Notes: generated from the letters alone by a model not told the origin. Positions 1 through 8,856 are shown, numbered from the stretch's first letter. The stretch: 64,000 bases of DNA from an uncultured bacterium (GCA_947428835.1 CANENE010000008.1:1-64000), one strand, 5' to 3'. Numbers and translations are program-made.

Positions 1-2
1 AT

Positions 3-68
3 GGCAGTTGGATTGTGGAAACGTGTGAAAAGTCGGTTGCCTTTGGCGTGCGTTGTGTGAAGGAGTAG
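3..68 (+). CDS. C-terminal fragment of a prepilin-like / Cys-rich domain protein (left-truncated)
   Basis: Only the last 21 codons are inside the window, in frame 3, ending at TAG 66-68. The final residues read FGVRCVKE. This matches the way each repeat of the large protein at 431-2677 ends (VRCV followed by D or E, or VRCVTDKVLK at its C-terminus), so I read it as the tail of a paralogue of that prepilin-like family. A strong terminator follows 53 bases later, which supports a real gene end here. The other two forward frames also hit stops nearby, so the call rests on the motif match and the terminator. The rest of the gene lies off the left edge. Confidence 0.5.
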   Translation, partial: GSWIVETCEKSVAFGVRCVKE

Positions 69-120
69 GTTTTATTTGGATAATAAAAATTTAAGTTAGT
101 TTATTTTTGTGTTAGATTAC

Positions 121-151
121 GAGGCTTTGATATATTAAAGCCTCTTTTTTT
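121..151 (+). terminator. Rho-independent terminator of the left-edge gene
   Basis: A perfect stem GAGGCTTT / AAAGCCTC (121-128 and 137-144) is closed by an 8-base loop and followed by a run of seven T. It ends the partial + strand gene at the left edge. Confidence 0.85.
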
Positions 152-157
152 ACTTTC

Positions 158-270
158 GTCATTGCGAGGAGTAAATTTTAATTTACGACGAAGCAATCCG
201 GTTCCAAGGTGTCTGCATACCCATATTTTCCCGGATTGCTGTGTTATATTAAAATATATTTTGCAATGAC
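158..270. repeat. 113-bp palindromic repeat (MITE/REP-like), complete copy
   Basis: Left arm 158-201 begins GTCATTGCGAGG and ends GCAATCCGG. The right arm 231-270 begins CCGGATTGC and ends GCAATGAC, which is its reverse complement with mismatches in the middle. The two ~40-base arms surround a 29-base spacer. No reading frame is supported inside. A related, partly decayed copy lies at 3318-3382. Repeats with GTCATTGCGAGG and GAAGCAATCC ends occur between genes in many bacterial genomes. This looks like a non-coding mobile repeat or a BIME-like element. The remainder of 271-371 shows nothing I can assign. Confidence 0.7.
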
Positions 271-371
271 AATACTTCGCATCAATTTATATAGCTGAAA
301 TAAGTTTAGCATGACGTATTGAAAAATGAATGTGTGTACAGTACTAAAACGCATTTACAATGATAAGCGGC

Positions 372-406
372 AAAAAAAGAGGCTAAGTCATATATGAATT
401 AGCCTC
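372..406 (-). terminator. Terminator of the prepilin-like gene
   Basis: On the minus strand the stem GAGGCTAA / TTAGCCTC (399-406 and 379-386) is followed by seven T (372-378). It lies 25 bases past the stop codon of the gene at 431-2677. Its stem resembles that of the convergent terminator at 121. Confidence 0.85.
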
Positions 407-430
407 ACATCTAACACAAAAATAACAAAG

Positions 431-2677
431 TTATTTTAATACCTTATCTGTTACACAACGTACAGATGCCGGAAAAGCATTAGGCTGGTTTCTAATAGTA
501 AGTTTTCCATCAGACAACAATCCGGCTACTTTTGTTTCGTCTGTTCTTGAAGCCCATATGGCATTTGGATAACAATCATTAATTGTTACATTGTCCCACC
601 AGCTTTTGCACATATTGGGTCCCCAAGAGCACCTTACTGCATTACTTGTTTCTGTGTTAGAATCGCACAATTGAAGCCCTTTATTTTTAAGGCTGAGAGT
701 GATTTTATCCAAATGATTTGCCCAACTGCTGATTTCAGTTTCTGTTGGCAGTCTCCAATAGCCTATTGTATTATTTGGCGACCAATTGCTGCAGATTCTT
801 ATAGCTGCTGCCGCTGTGCAAACAGTTCTGCCGCATCCAGGGTACACTCCCTGAAGACTATCTGTTGTGCAAATACCTGAAGTTGCACCTTTCCAACAGC
901 CTCTTCCGCTTATATCTAATTTGCTGCCTGTACTCAATAGATTTATATACATATTTCCATGATCGGAAATTTCGGGTCCGTTTGTATCACCTGCATTAAA
1001 TTTTGTTACGCAAAGATTCTTTCCTTCCGCGCCATTATATTCTTTTGGCACAAACATTGCGTTGTATGGGTTGCAATCCGCCTGACTTCTTGGTTCCCTG
1101 TATTCGAGTCCGTCATCTTTTTCATCGGGTTTTTGAACAATATTATAGCTGTTTAATCCGTCGTAGACACATCTTACAGAACCTGTATAATCGGTATTTG
1201 TATCCGGATATACTATAAACCTTGTATCACTTTCAGCATAAGCACAATATGGGTATGTTCCGGTATTTGATGTGGCTTTTAGTTCATAAGGATGGCAATT
1301 ATAGTTTGTAACATAACTTCCGGCGGCACTTATACATTTGTTGCCATATGGAGAGCAAGTATCAACATTATTTAATGAATTAGCGCTGCAAAGTTGTAAA
1401 CCGTTTTTTCCTTTGCCTGCATTTAATATTTCTATGTTGTTTCCCCAACCTTCAAGTTCGGTTGTTGTCGGAAGCCTCCAATCGCCTGCTTTCGTTCCGT
1501 TTGGCTTGTAGTTTGCACATGCGTTTTTTCCTGCGACCGTTAGGCAGACGGTTCTATTTTGCCCACTATAGCTGCTGTCACCGTTTCGTCCCGATATGTA
1601 TGCTGTGGCTGTTTGTCCTTTCCAACAACAATTACCATGAATAGTACAGGTTCCACCGGTATTAACTATCTGTGTACCTGCTGCCAAAGGCAGCCCGTTG
1701 TCCCCCATGTTCCATTTGGTAACACAAATATTATTAGTGCCATCATTCATACTTGCAGGGATGAATAATGCATTAAATTTATCACAGTCTGCCTGCGACT
1801 TTGGAGCATTATTTTTGAGTTCAAGATTGTTACTGACATTTTCTTCTATGCCATCAAGAACACATCTTATATTAACAGCAGTATCATAAGAATTTGGTTT
1901 TATAATTGCATAATTGTCGCTATCATAACACATTGTACTAGTTAAGGAATCAAATACGGTACAATGAGTATTGCATCTGTTTAATTGTCCACCATTACAA
2001 ACATTATCAGCGTAAGGACACAGCATTGCACCGGCTACGGCATCTCTTGTACATAATTGAAGGCCGTTTGTGCCCATATTGTTGTTAAGTTTGTCTAAAT
2101 TATCTGCCCATGCTATAATTTCTGCTTTCTTTGCAGTTCGCCAGGTACCTCTTAATTTATTGTTTGGCTGATAGGAAGAACAGATTTTTTCTGCAGCTCC
2201 TGTGTGGCAGACTGTTCTGTTGCAGCCTGAATAGGTGCTATCTGCGTTTCCTGCAGCTGTGCATTTAGATGTTGCAGTTTTACCACTCCAACAGCAATTA
2301 CCTAAATTTGTACAGGTTTGCCCTGCAGAAAGTTTTATAACGTCAGGCGGTAAGGGCAGACCGTTGTCCCCCATATTCCATTTTGTAGCACAGACAGGCT
2401 TTTTGCCTCCATTTAAAGAAGATGGGATATACAATGCGCCAAGTTCATCGCAATCGGCTTTTGTAACTTCACGGATTATAATATTCGAATTAGAGCCGCT
2501 ATTACTGTTGGAAAAGCTTCCAACCGTAACATCAGAGGCTTTGAGTTTCTTTGTGATAACGGGTATGAACGCTCCGATTAGAAGTGAGATGATAATTAAT
2601 GTTATCAATAGTTCAATTAAAGAAAATGCACAAAAATTTGTACAACAGCGGGCTTTAGAAAAAGCTTTGTTTTTCAT
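431..2677 (-). CDS. Large prepilin-like protein with three tandem Cys-rich domains
   Basis: 748 residues. Residues 18-40 form a class III prepilin signal: F18 at +1, E22 at +5 (AFSLIELL), then a hydrophobic helix, preceded by a short basic leader. The predicted prepilin-peptidase site is A17/F18 rather than the usual G/F. After a Ser/Asn-rich linker come three repeats of roughly 210 residues starting near 75, 293 and 515. Each has (Q/K)ADC..., KWNMGDNG or KFNAGD, a CCWKG- or CWKG-like box, RTVC, a W-R-(L/T)-P-T segment, GLQLC and a final (V/I)RCV-D. The layout resembles DUF1566 / FISUMP-type surface domains (family recollection). It is probably a surface-exposed pseudopilin or pilus-linked adhesin. 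The many paired Cys suggest disulfides. It stands alone, with its own terminator. A paralogue ends at position 68. Confidence 0.8.
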   Translation of the reverse strand: MKNKAFSKARCCTNFCAFSLIELLITLIIISLLIGAFIPVITKKLKASDVTVGSFSNSNSGSNSNIIIREVTKADCDELGALYIPSSLNGGKKPVCATKWNMGDNGLPLPPDVIKLSAGQTCTNLGNCCWSGKTATSKCTAAGNADSTYSGCNRTVCHTGAAEKICSSYQPNNKLRGTWRTAKKAEIIAWADNLDKLNNNMGTNGLQLCTRDAVAGAMLCPYADNVCNGGQLNRCNTHCTVFDSLTSTMCYDSDNYAIIKPNSYDTAVNIRCVLDGIEENVSNNLELKNNAPKSQADCDKFNALFIPASMNDGTNNICVTKWNMGDNGLPLAAGTQIVNTGGTCTIHGNCCWKGQTATAYISGRNGDSSYSGQNRTVCLTVAGKNACANYKPNGTKAGDWRLPTTTELEGWGNNIEILNAGKGKNGLQLCSANSLNNVDTCSPYGNKCISAAGSYVTNYNCHPYELKATSNTGTYPYCAYAESDTRFIVYPDTNTDYTGSVRCVYDGLNSYNIVQKPDEKDDGLEYREPRSQADCNPYNAMFVPKEYNGAEGKNLCVTKFNAGDTNGPEISDHGNMYINLLSTGSKLDISGRGCWKGATSGICTTDSLQGVYPGCGRTVCTAAAAIRICSNWSPNNTIGYWRLPTETEISSWANHLDKITLSLKNKGLQLCDSNTETSNAVRCSWGPNMCKSWWDNVTINDCYPNAIWASRTDETKVAGLLSDGKLTIRNQPNAFPASVRCVTDKVLK

Positions 2678-2807
2678 ATAATATCCTTTTTTATTCCATG
2701 TTATCGTGTCTTAAATTTTATATGATTTTAGAAGAACAATGTCAACTATAAGATAACAGTATAAAACAAATTTGTCAAATAGTATAAGGATAAATTAGAG
2801 TTAGATT

Positions 2808-3065
2808 ATGTACAATGTTAAAGAACTAATTCAGGTTTTGCTTTTAAAAAACGGCCTTTCGATGAGAAAACTTGTTGTAAAAATGAACACGGCAGGTTAT
2901 GACAAAATGACCATCGGAGGGTTTTCAAAGATGCTTAAAACTGAATCAATTAAATTTAACAAAGTCCAAGAAATTCTTGAGTTTTTAGGATATGAATTTA
3001 AAGTTGTAAGAAAAAACAACATAAGTATAAATCAAGACAAGGAATTAAATATTTTAGAAATATAA
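2808..3065 (+). CDS. Small XRE-like helix-turn-helix protein
   Basis: 85 residues. The pattern LLKNGLSMRKLVVKMN ... MTIGGFSKMLK ... FNKVQEILEFLGYEFKVV matches a minimal Cro/C1-type fold: helix 1, helices 2-3 as the DNA-reading pair, then the closing helix with the L-G-Y-E-F signature common in XRE repressors. It has no partner domain and is followed by repeat-rich intergenic DNA, so it is a monocistronic small regulator. A possible -10 (TATAAG, 2783-2788) precedes it, with no clear Shine-Dalgarno. The target is unknown. It might be a remnant of a phage or toxin-antitoxin module, but no toxin-like gene is adjacent. Confidence 0.6.
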   Translation: MYNVKELIQVLLLKNGLSMRKLVVKMNTAGYDKMTIGGFSKMLKTESIKFNKVQEILEFLGYEFKVVRKNNISINQDKELNILEI

Positions 3066-3176
3066 ATTGCTGTATTGAAGGTGTGGATGTGAGTTTGTAT
3101 ACATATTGGAGCCGGACTGCCATGATCACTATCATTCCCTCGCAGTGGCGTATGCTTAAATTAATGCACGCAATGC

Positions 3177-3290
3177 GTCATACTGAACTCGTTTCAACAT
3201 CTGATGTATTGGTATGCAGTAATGGATTTATGAATAAGTTTTTTGTGTTGCCACAAACCTGGTCAGACCCTGAAACAAGTTCAGGGTGAC
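3177..3290. repeat. Inverted pair of 27-bp repeats (GTCA..CTGAAC..GTTTCA type)
   Basis: 3177-3203 (GTCATACTGAACTCGTTTCA...) and 3264-3290 (which on the minus strand reads GTCACCCTGAACTTGTTTCA...) are inverted copies of the same 27-base unit, with 60 bases between them. The right copy contains the inner palindrome CCTGAA/TTCAGG. Together with the element at 3318 they fill the 322-base gap between 3066 and 3387, which holds no supportable gene. Confidence 0.65.
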
Positions 3291-3317
3291 AGGTTGTATA
3301 AATTATTGTGAATAACC

Positions 3318-3382
3318 GTCATTACGAGGCGCAATTTTATAAATTTGCGTCGTGGCAATCCAGTGTATTGATTATGCAATGT
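3318..3382. repeat. Second, shortened copy of the GTCATTGCGAGG repeat
   Basis: It starts GTCATTACGAGGCGC and continues to GTGGCAATCCA, matching the left arm of the repeat at 158-270. It ends with a weak right arm (ATTATGCAATG). The middle folds on itself (GGCGCAATTTTATA / TATAAATTTGCGTC). It stops six bases before the end of the gene at 3388. Confidence 0.6.
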
Positions 3383-3387
3383 TCAAA

Positions 3388-4185
3388 TTAAACTTCAATA
3401 GCATCAATTGAATCAAAATGTTCTTTCGCCATTGATTGAACAAGTTTTGCTTTTTCAAAATTATATTCGGCTTTTTCTTTAATATCTTTTGACAAGCTTT
3501 CAGACATTTTAACGCTGGCAAGAGTGCCAAGTCCGATTGAAGCCAAAGGAGAAAGCATAGATAATGTCATATTTGTATCTTTATGTCTTTGCATAAACGG
3601 GTTTAAATTGTTATCTACAAAATTTGAAAGTTTTGTAGAATTTATTTCTTTTGCAAGAGTTTTGGATTCTTTTGAAATGAAGCTTGTCAAAGGTTCAAGC
3701 TGTTTAGTTGCACCAAGTTTTTTAACACCTGCTATAGCACCAAAAATGCCTGCTGCTGCAACAAAGTAGCTGCCTATTTTTTCAATGGATTTTTTTGCTT
3801 CATTTGTATCGTTATTTTTTTGATATTTTTTGTCTATAAAATTATCAATTTTATCAAATGCCAAAGATGACATTTTAACAAGAGCTAAAAAACCCAACCC
3901 TGATGTTAATTTGCTTGATAATCTTCCGGGTTGGGTTAAACTTATACTTAGTCCTATTAAGCCTGTGGTAATTGCAGGAATTGCTTTGAAAACTTGCATT
4001 TTTCCGCTTTTTTCTATCTCTCGATGTGCACTTACTATACTTCGTACTTTTAGGACATCATCATTCATTTGCTCGAAATGCTTGTATCGCACTTTACCTT
4101 TGGGAGAATTATTTTCACTTCCGCCCGTGAAATTTTTTCTCTTTGGTTTACAACAATCTATTTGATTTGTAGAATTGATTTGCAT
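3388..4185 (-). CDS. Hypothetical membrane-associated protein with N-terminal NFTG motif
   Basis: 265 residues, no family recognised. It starts MQINSTNQID and has NFTGG at residues 18-22, the motif shared with other hypotheticals in this window. Hydrophobic or amphipathic segments follow: about 66-83 (IPAITTGLIGLSISL), 90-105, 133-150 (YFVAAAGIFGAIAG) and 207-225 (LSPLASIGLGTLASV). The loop between them is rich in D, N, E and K, and the C-terminal end is helical and charged. The string LASIGLG is also present in the 684-residue protein at 40163-42217. A Shine-Dalgarno AAAAGG precedes the start. It is flanked by repeats on the 3' side and is probably monocistronic. Function unknown. Confidence 0.7.
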   Translation of the reverse strand: MQINSTNQIDCCKPKRKNFTGGSENNSPKGKVRYKHFEQMNDDVLKVRSIVSAHREIEKSGKMQVFKAIPAITTGLIGLSISLTQPGRLSSKLTSGLGFLALVKMSSLAFDKIDNFIDKKYQKNNDTNEAKKSIEKIGSYFVAAAGIFGAIAGVKKLGATKQLEPLTSFISKESKTLAKEINSTKLSNFVDNNLNPFMQRHKDTNMTLSMLSPLASIGLGTLASVKMSESLSKDIKEKAEYNFEKAKLVQSMAKEHFDSIDAIEV

Positions 4186-4398
4186 TTGAGCCTTTTCAAA
4201 ATCTAATCTGTATAGAATTTATATAGTGTAGTTACTACAATAATTCTATTTGATATAATTCATTTTAGTATAATTTTTAAATAATGCAACCCCTTTGTAA
4301 ACTATTTGTAAATTATTTTAAAAATTGCGTTTTAGAAGGCTTTTAGCGCAATTGTTATGTTATAATTTTTTTGAACATATTTAAAAAAAGAGGTTTTA

Positions 4399-5697
4399 AT
4401 GAATTATATTAAATTTGTAGATGTTACAAATAGAGACGGAGTACAAACTTCCAGATTGGGCTTGGCTAAACTTGAAAAAACAATAATCAATATCATGCTC
4501 AATGAAATGGGAATAAATCAATCCGAATTCGGATTTCCGACCACAGGGCATGAAATAAATTACTTAAATGGAAACCTTGAGCTTGTTGAAAGAGGGGTTA
4601 TAAATAAAACAAAGCTTTCGGGCTGGATGCGGGCAATAAAAGGTGATGTTATTCAATCTTTTCAAAATGTTCCAAAACTTCAATTTGTAAATCTTTCCCA
4701 GTCAACTTCCATGCAGATGATAAGCGGTAAATATCAAGGCAAAAAGACTCCTGATGATGTAATTGCAGATTCTGTTGAAGCAGTTAAGGAAGCAGTTAGG
4801 CAAAGAGCAAAGATAATAGGGGTTAATGCGGAAGATGCTTCAAGATCTGATATTGAATATTTAATTAAGTATGCAAATGCCTGCAAAGACGCAGGTGCTA
4901 CAAGATTTCGCTACTGTGATACTTTAGGATTTGATGATCCTCAAAGTGCGTATAATAAAATTTATACAATTGCAAAAGAAACGGGCATGGAAATAGAGCT
5001 TCACTTCCACAATGACCTCGGTATGGCAACGGCATGTTCGGTTATGGGAGCTAAAGCTGCAATTGATGCTGGAGTAGATGCCTGGATTAATACCGCAATT
5101 AATGGTATGGGAGAGCGCGCGGGAAATGCGGATTTGATTTCTTGTCTGCTTGCAATTTCAAAATCAAGCGGCTTTAAGGATAAATATTTTATTGATCCTC
5201 AAATTGACCTTTCTAAAACTTGGAAACTTGCAAAATATACAAGCTACGCATTTGGTGTTGAAATCCCGATTAATCAGGTTGCGGTGGGTGCAAATGCCTT
5301 TGCCCATGAATCAGGAATTCACGCAGATGGTGCATTGAAAGACAGAAGAAACTATGAACTGTATGATTTTGAGGAACTTGGAAGAGGTGAACCCGAAATT
5401 ATTGAAACAGGTCGTATGATAACAGTTGGTGAATATGGGGGAATCAAAGGGTTCAGAAACGTTTTTCATAATTTAGAACTTGAATTCCATGATGAAAATG
5501 AAGCAAGAAACATTCTTGAACTTTGCCGTTATGCAAATGTTCACACTCAAAAACCTCTTACGGATAGCGAACTTAGATTTATTTTCTTTTATCCCGATAT
5601 TGCAGCAAAAATTATGAAAGTAGATCCATATTATATGCCATCGGGTGCTTTAAAGGAAAGAATGAATAAAGTTGTCGAAGGGGCAAAGATAATTTAA
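4399..5697 (+). CDS. Homocitrate/2-isopropylmalate synthase-family enzyme (DRE-TIM metallolyase)
   Basis: 432 residues. An acyl-CoA is condensed with a 2-oxoacid in this family. Visible signatures are VTNRDGVQT at the N-terminus (the D-x-T-x-R-D-G-x-Q motif that binds substrate and metal), ELHFHNDLGMAT (HxH metal ligands) and INGMGERAGNA. The post-barrel segment AHESGIHADG and the C-terminal GRMITVGEYGGIKGF are as in NifV/homocitrate-synthase-type members. The length is close to homocitrate synthases and lacks the long LeuA regulatory domain. No leucine, lysine or nif genes are nearby, so the exact substrate (oxoglutarate, oxoisovalerate or pyruvate) is not settled. It has a clear Shine-Dalgarno AGAGG and a TATAAT box at 4361-4366. 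miaB follows after 25 bases, so the two may be co-transcribed. Confidence 0.85.
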   Translation: MNYIKFVDVTNRDGVQTSRLGLAKLEKTIINIMLNEMGINQSEFGFPTTGHEINYLNGNLELVERGVINKTKLSGWMRAIKGDVIQSFQNVPKLQFVNLSQSTSMQMISGKYQGKKTPDDVIADSVEAVKEAVRQRAKIIGVNAEDASRSDIEYLIKYANACKDAGATRFRYCDTLGFDDPQSAYNKIYTIAKETGMEIELHFHNDLGMATACSVMGAKAAIDAGVDAWINTAINGMGERAGNADLISCLLAISKSSGFKDKYFIDPQIDLSKTWKLAKYTSYAFGVEIPINQVAVGANAFAHESGIHADGALKDRRNYELYDFEELGRGEPEIIETGRMITVGEYGGIKGFRNVFHNLELEFHDENEARNILELCRYANVHTQKPLTDSELRFIFFYPDIAAKIMKVDPYYMPSGALKERMNKVVEGAKII

Positions 5698-5722
5698 ATA
5701 TTTAAGAAAGATAGCAATTAAA

Positions 5723-7039
5723 ATGAAAAAGGTTTATATATATACTCTCGGCTGTCAGATGAATAAATCCGATACTGAAAAGATTTATGGTATGTTGGGT
5801 CATTTTGGATATGAAACAACCAAGGAAGAAAGTGATGCGGATTTATTGATAGTTAACACCTGCGCAATTCGTCAGTTATCTGTTGAAAAAGCATATTCAA
5901 AATTGGGCGTTTGGGCAAAAATCAAAAAAGCTAAAGCAAAAGAAGGAAAAAGTATTAAAATTGCACTGTGTGGTTGCGTTGCCCAATTGGAAGAAAAAGA
6001 GCTTATCAAAAAATTTCCTTATCTCGATTTAGTATTTGGGACAAGAAATATCTATGAACTTCCAAGGCTTTTAAAACAAATTGAAGAAAAAAGGCTATGT
6101 GATACCAAAGAAAAACCGATTTTTGAAAATGATTATAAAATCGAAAGAAATAAAACCACAAATGCCTGGCTTACAATTATGGAAGGATGCAACAATTTTT
6201 GTTCGTATTGCGTAGTTCCATATACCAGAGGGCGCGAGCGTTCAAGAACAATTGATGCTATTGTTAAAGAAGCAAATATAATTTTAAAAGAGGGGTTCAA
6301 AGAAATTACGCTTCTTGGACAAAATGTTGATAGCTATGGCAAAAATCTTGAAGATGGTACAAATTTTGCAAAACTTTTAAAAGCGCTTGATAATTTAGAA
6401 ACGGACAATAACTACAGAATCCGCTTTACTTCAAGCTATCCGACAGATATAACAGATGAAGTAATTGAAACTATAAAAAATTCAAAACATATCTGTGAAT
6501 GCTTCCATATTCCTATGCAAAGCGGTAATGACAGAATTTTAAAAGAAATGAACAGAAGATACAATGTAGATGAATATAGAAAAATTGTTCAAAAAATAAG
6601 AAATTCTATTCCAAACGTTACAATAACATCGGATTTTATTGCAGGATTTCCATCAGAAACTCAAGAAGAATTTTTGGATACTATAAAAGCAATAGATGAG
6701 CTTCAGCTGGATTATTCCAATACTGCCGCTTATTCACCCCGTCCTATTACAAAGGCCGGCAAAATGACAGATAAATTTATAGATGAAGAGACCAAAAAAG
6801 CAAGATTGCAAATTTTGAATGACAAAGTAAAGCAAGCGAGCCTAAAATCAAATCAAAAATATATCGGACATACTCTTGAAATACTTATTGACGAAGTTAA
6901 AGACGGTGTATTTCAAGGAAGAACAAGAAACAATAAAGTTGTTCATCTTATAGATGATGGCAAATATGAAATAGGCCAATTTGTTGATGCTAAAATTGAG
7001 CGTGCAACAACCTGGTGTATGTTTGCAAAAAGAGTTTAG
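5723..7039 (+). CDS. miaB: tRNA-2-methylthio-N6-dimethylallyladenosine synthase MiaB
   Basis: 438 residues, the usual MiaB length. It adds a methylthio group to i6A37 of tRNAs reading UNN codons. The N-terminal MTTase domain has the three cluster-binding Cys in TLGCQMN, NTCAIR and LCGCVAQ. The radical-SAM motif is GCNNFCSYCVVPYTRGRERSR-like (CxxxCxxC) near residue 156. The C-terminal TRAM domain carries the GRTRNNKVVH segment. The start ATG lies 25 bases after the preceding gene, with a weak purine-rich ribosome site. The 3' end overlaps the convergent hypothetical gene at 7036 by four bases, with no terminator between them. Confidence 0.95.
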   Translation: MKKVYIYTLGCQMNKSDTEKIYGMLGHFGYETTKEESDADLLIVNTCAIRQLSVEKAYSKLGVWAKIKKAKAKEGKSIKIALCGCVAQLEEKELIKKFPYLDLVFGTRNIYELPRLLKQIEEKRLCDTKEKPIFENDYKIERNKTTNAWLTIMEGCNNFCSYCVVPYTRGRERSRTIDAIVKEANIILKEGFKEITLLGQNVDSYGKNLEDGTNFAKLLKALDNLETDNNYRIRFTSSYPTDITDEVIETIKNSKHICECFHIPMQSGNDRILKEMNRRYNVDEYRKIVQKIRNSIPNVTITSDFIAGFPSETQEEFLDTIKAIDELQLDYSNTAAYSPRPITKAGKMTDKFIDEETKKARLQILNDKVKQASLKSNQKYIGHTLEILIDEVKDGVFQGRTRNNKVVHLIDDGKYEIGQFVDAKIERATTWCMFAKRV

Positions 7040-7623
7040 TTGTCTACTTGTTTGGTTATTGAATCTGTAATAGAGCCATCTGCATCAGTCGATATGAATT
7101 TTTCTGCAAGATCAAATTTTTGGTCTTTGCATGTTATTTCATAAGATTTGCCTGTAGTTGAACCATCAGGGTATGTTATTTTAACAGAAACAGGACCGGA
7201 CAAATTGTGTTTTTTCATTAATTTGACAATGTTGGCCATTTCTTTGTCTTCATCGCATTGTTGGTTATAGTATGTTTTTTCGACACTTCCGTTTTCTAAA
7301 CATAGCGGGTCGTATTTTTTGATTACCACTTCTTTTGGGGTTGTGCCGTCTTGTGCGTAAAATATTATAATTCTTTCCTTGTTGGAATATAGGGTTTTTA
7401 AAATTACCTTGCCCCCTTCAACAATTGTTATGAAGCCATCTTCATCTTCATAGTAATAATTTTCATTTTGCATATGTATCTGCGCCATATTATAGTTTGC
7501 AGATATTTCTGAAGAATCATAGAAATCATTATTTATTATTGTATTTTTAGAATCGAACTGCTTTACCGGTTTGGGTTTTGCTCTAAAAGACATAATATCA
7601 TTGTTGATGGCATTAATTTTCAC
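7036..7623 (-). CDS. Hypothetical protein with N-terminal MKINAI...SFRA motif
   Basis: 195 residues, no recognised domain and no signal peptide or membrane span. It begins MKINAINNDIMSFRAKPK, which fits the MKIxxI...SFx(A/G) pattern found in several hypotheticals here. The body is acidic and beta-rich (EDGFITIVEGGKVILKT, PVSVKITYPDGSTTG), like a small soluble or surface domain. An in-frame GTG at 7629 is better spaced from AAGGAG (9 bases) than the ATG at 7623, so two extra residues are possible. It is convergent with miaB, overlapping by four bases. Function unknown. Confidence 0.7.
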   Translation of the reverse strand: MKINAINNDIMSFRAKPKPVKQFDSKNTIINNDFYDSSEISANYNMAQIHMQNENYYYEDEDGFITIVEGGKVILKTLYSNKERIIIFYAQDGTTPKEVVIKKYDPLCLENGSVEKTYYNQQCDEDKEMANIVKLMKKHNLSGPVSVKITYPDGSTTGKSYEITCKDQKFDLAEKFISTDADGSITDSITKQVDN

Positions 7624-7742
7624 TTTTATTATCTCCTTGTTTTTATAGTATTATTTTAAAAAATCTAAAATTTTTTCACTCTTATTATTATTTTAATATA
7701 TAATAGTCATAGAATATTGGCAAAGGGAAAGAGGAATAGCAT

Positions 7743-8834
7743 ATGCAAGATAAGTATAAAAGAGTCTATAATTTTTCGGCAGGACCTGCAGTTTTACCTG
7801 TTGAAGTTTTAGAAACTGCAAGAGATGAAATGCTTAATTATCAAGGTTCAGGCATGAGTGTTATGGAAATGTCTCATAGATCTAAAACCTATGACAATAT
7901 AATCAAAGAAGCCGAAAAAGACTTAAGAGAATTAATTGATATTCCTCAAAATTATAAAGTATTATTCTTGCAAGGCGGTGCCCATTTACAATTTTCGGCG
8001 GTTCCTGTAAACCTTCTTAAAAATGGAGTTGCAGATTATATTGTAACAGGCCAATGGGCAAAAAAGGCATATGTTGAAGCTCAAAAATACGGAAAAATAA
8101 ATAAAGTTGCAACAAGCGAAGATAAGAATTTCTCTTATATTCCTGATTGCTCTGATTTGGATATAGATGAAAACGCTGATTATGTTTATATTTGCGAAAA
8201 TAACACCATTTACGGGACAAAATTTTGGACCCTTCCAAATACAAAAGGAAAAGTTCTTGTTTCAGACATGTCTTCTTGCTTTTTATCAGAACCTGTTGAT
8301 GTTACAAAATATGGTTTGATTTTTGCCGGTGTTCAAAAAAATGTCGGCCCTGCAGGTGTACAGATTGTAATAGTAAGAGAAGATTTGTTGTCCGATGAAC
8401 TTCCCAAATGGGCTCCGACTATGCTTAATTATAAAATTCATGCTGATAAAGATAGCCTATATAATACACCTCCTGCTTATGGAATTTATATCTGTGGACT
8501 TGTATTTAAGTGGCTTAAAAAGCTTGGCGGCTTAAAAGTTATGAAAGAAATAAATGAAAAGAAAGCCAAAATTCTTTATGATTTTCTTGATGGTTCAAAA
8601 TTATTTAAAGGAACTGTCGAAAAAAATTCCCGCTCATTGATGAATATTCCTTTTGTTACAGGAAGCGATGAAATGGATAAGAAATTTATAGAAGAAGTCA
8701 CTAAAGCAGGGCTTGTTCAATTAAAAGGACACAGAAGTGTTGGCGGCATGAGAGCATCGCTTTATAATGCAATGCCAATCGAAGGTGTTATTGCGCTTGT
8801 TGAATTTATGAAAAAATTTGAAAGTGAAAATTAA
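7743..8834 (+). CDS. serC: Phosphoserine aminotransferase SerC
   Basis: 363 residues. It converts 3-phosphohydroxypyruvate and glutamate to phosphoserine in serine synthesis (and can serve pyridoxal phosphate synthesis). The N-terminus YNFSAGPAVLP, the EMSHRSK segment, the GGAHLQF phosphate-binding turn and the PLP lysine in FAGVQKNVGPAG are all as in SerC. The C-terminus has GHRSVGGMRASLYNAMP, which is typical. It is a single gene with Shine-Dalgarno AGAGGA and an upstream TATAAT (7699-7704). Its pathway partner serA lies 20 kb away on the other strand. No serB is seen in the window. Confidence 0.95.
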   Translation: MQDKYKRVYNFSAGPAVLPVEVLETARDEMLNYQGSGMSVMEMSHRSKTYDNIIKEAEKDLRELIDIPQNYKVLFLQGGAHLQFSAVPVNLLKNGVADYIVTGQWAKKAYVEAQKYGKINKVATSEDKNFSYIPDCSDLDIDENADYVYICENNTIYGTKFWTLPNTKGKVLVSDMSSCFLSEPVDVTKYGLIFAGVQKNVGPAGVQIVIVREDLLSDELPKWAPTMLNYKIHADKDSLYNTPPAYGIYICGLVFKWLKKLGGLKVMKEINEKKAKILYDFLDGSKLFKGTVEKNSRSLMNIPFVTGSDEMDKKFIEEVTKAGLVQLKGHRSVGGMRASLYNAMPIEGVIALVEFMKKFESEN

Positions 8835-8856
8835 GAAACAAAAATAAGAAAGAAAA

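Noticed and set aside
2235-2681. 148-residue + strand frame antisense to the prepilin-like gene
   Set aside because: It is a shadow: the opposite strand encodes the clear prepilin signal and repeats.
3083-3289. 68-residue + strand frame
   Set aside because: It lies across the inverted repeats, has no ribosome site and no protein-like composition.
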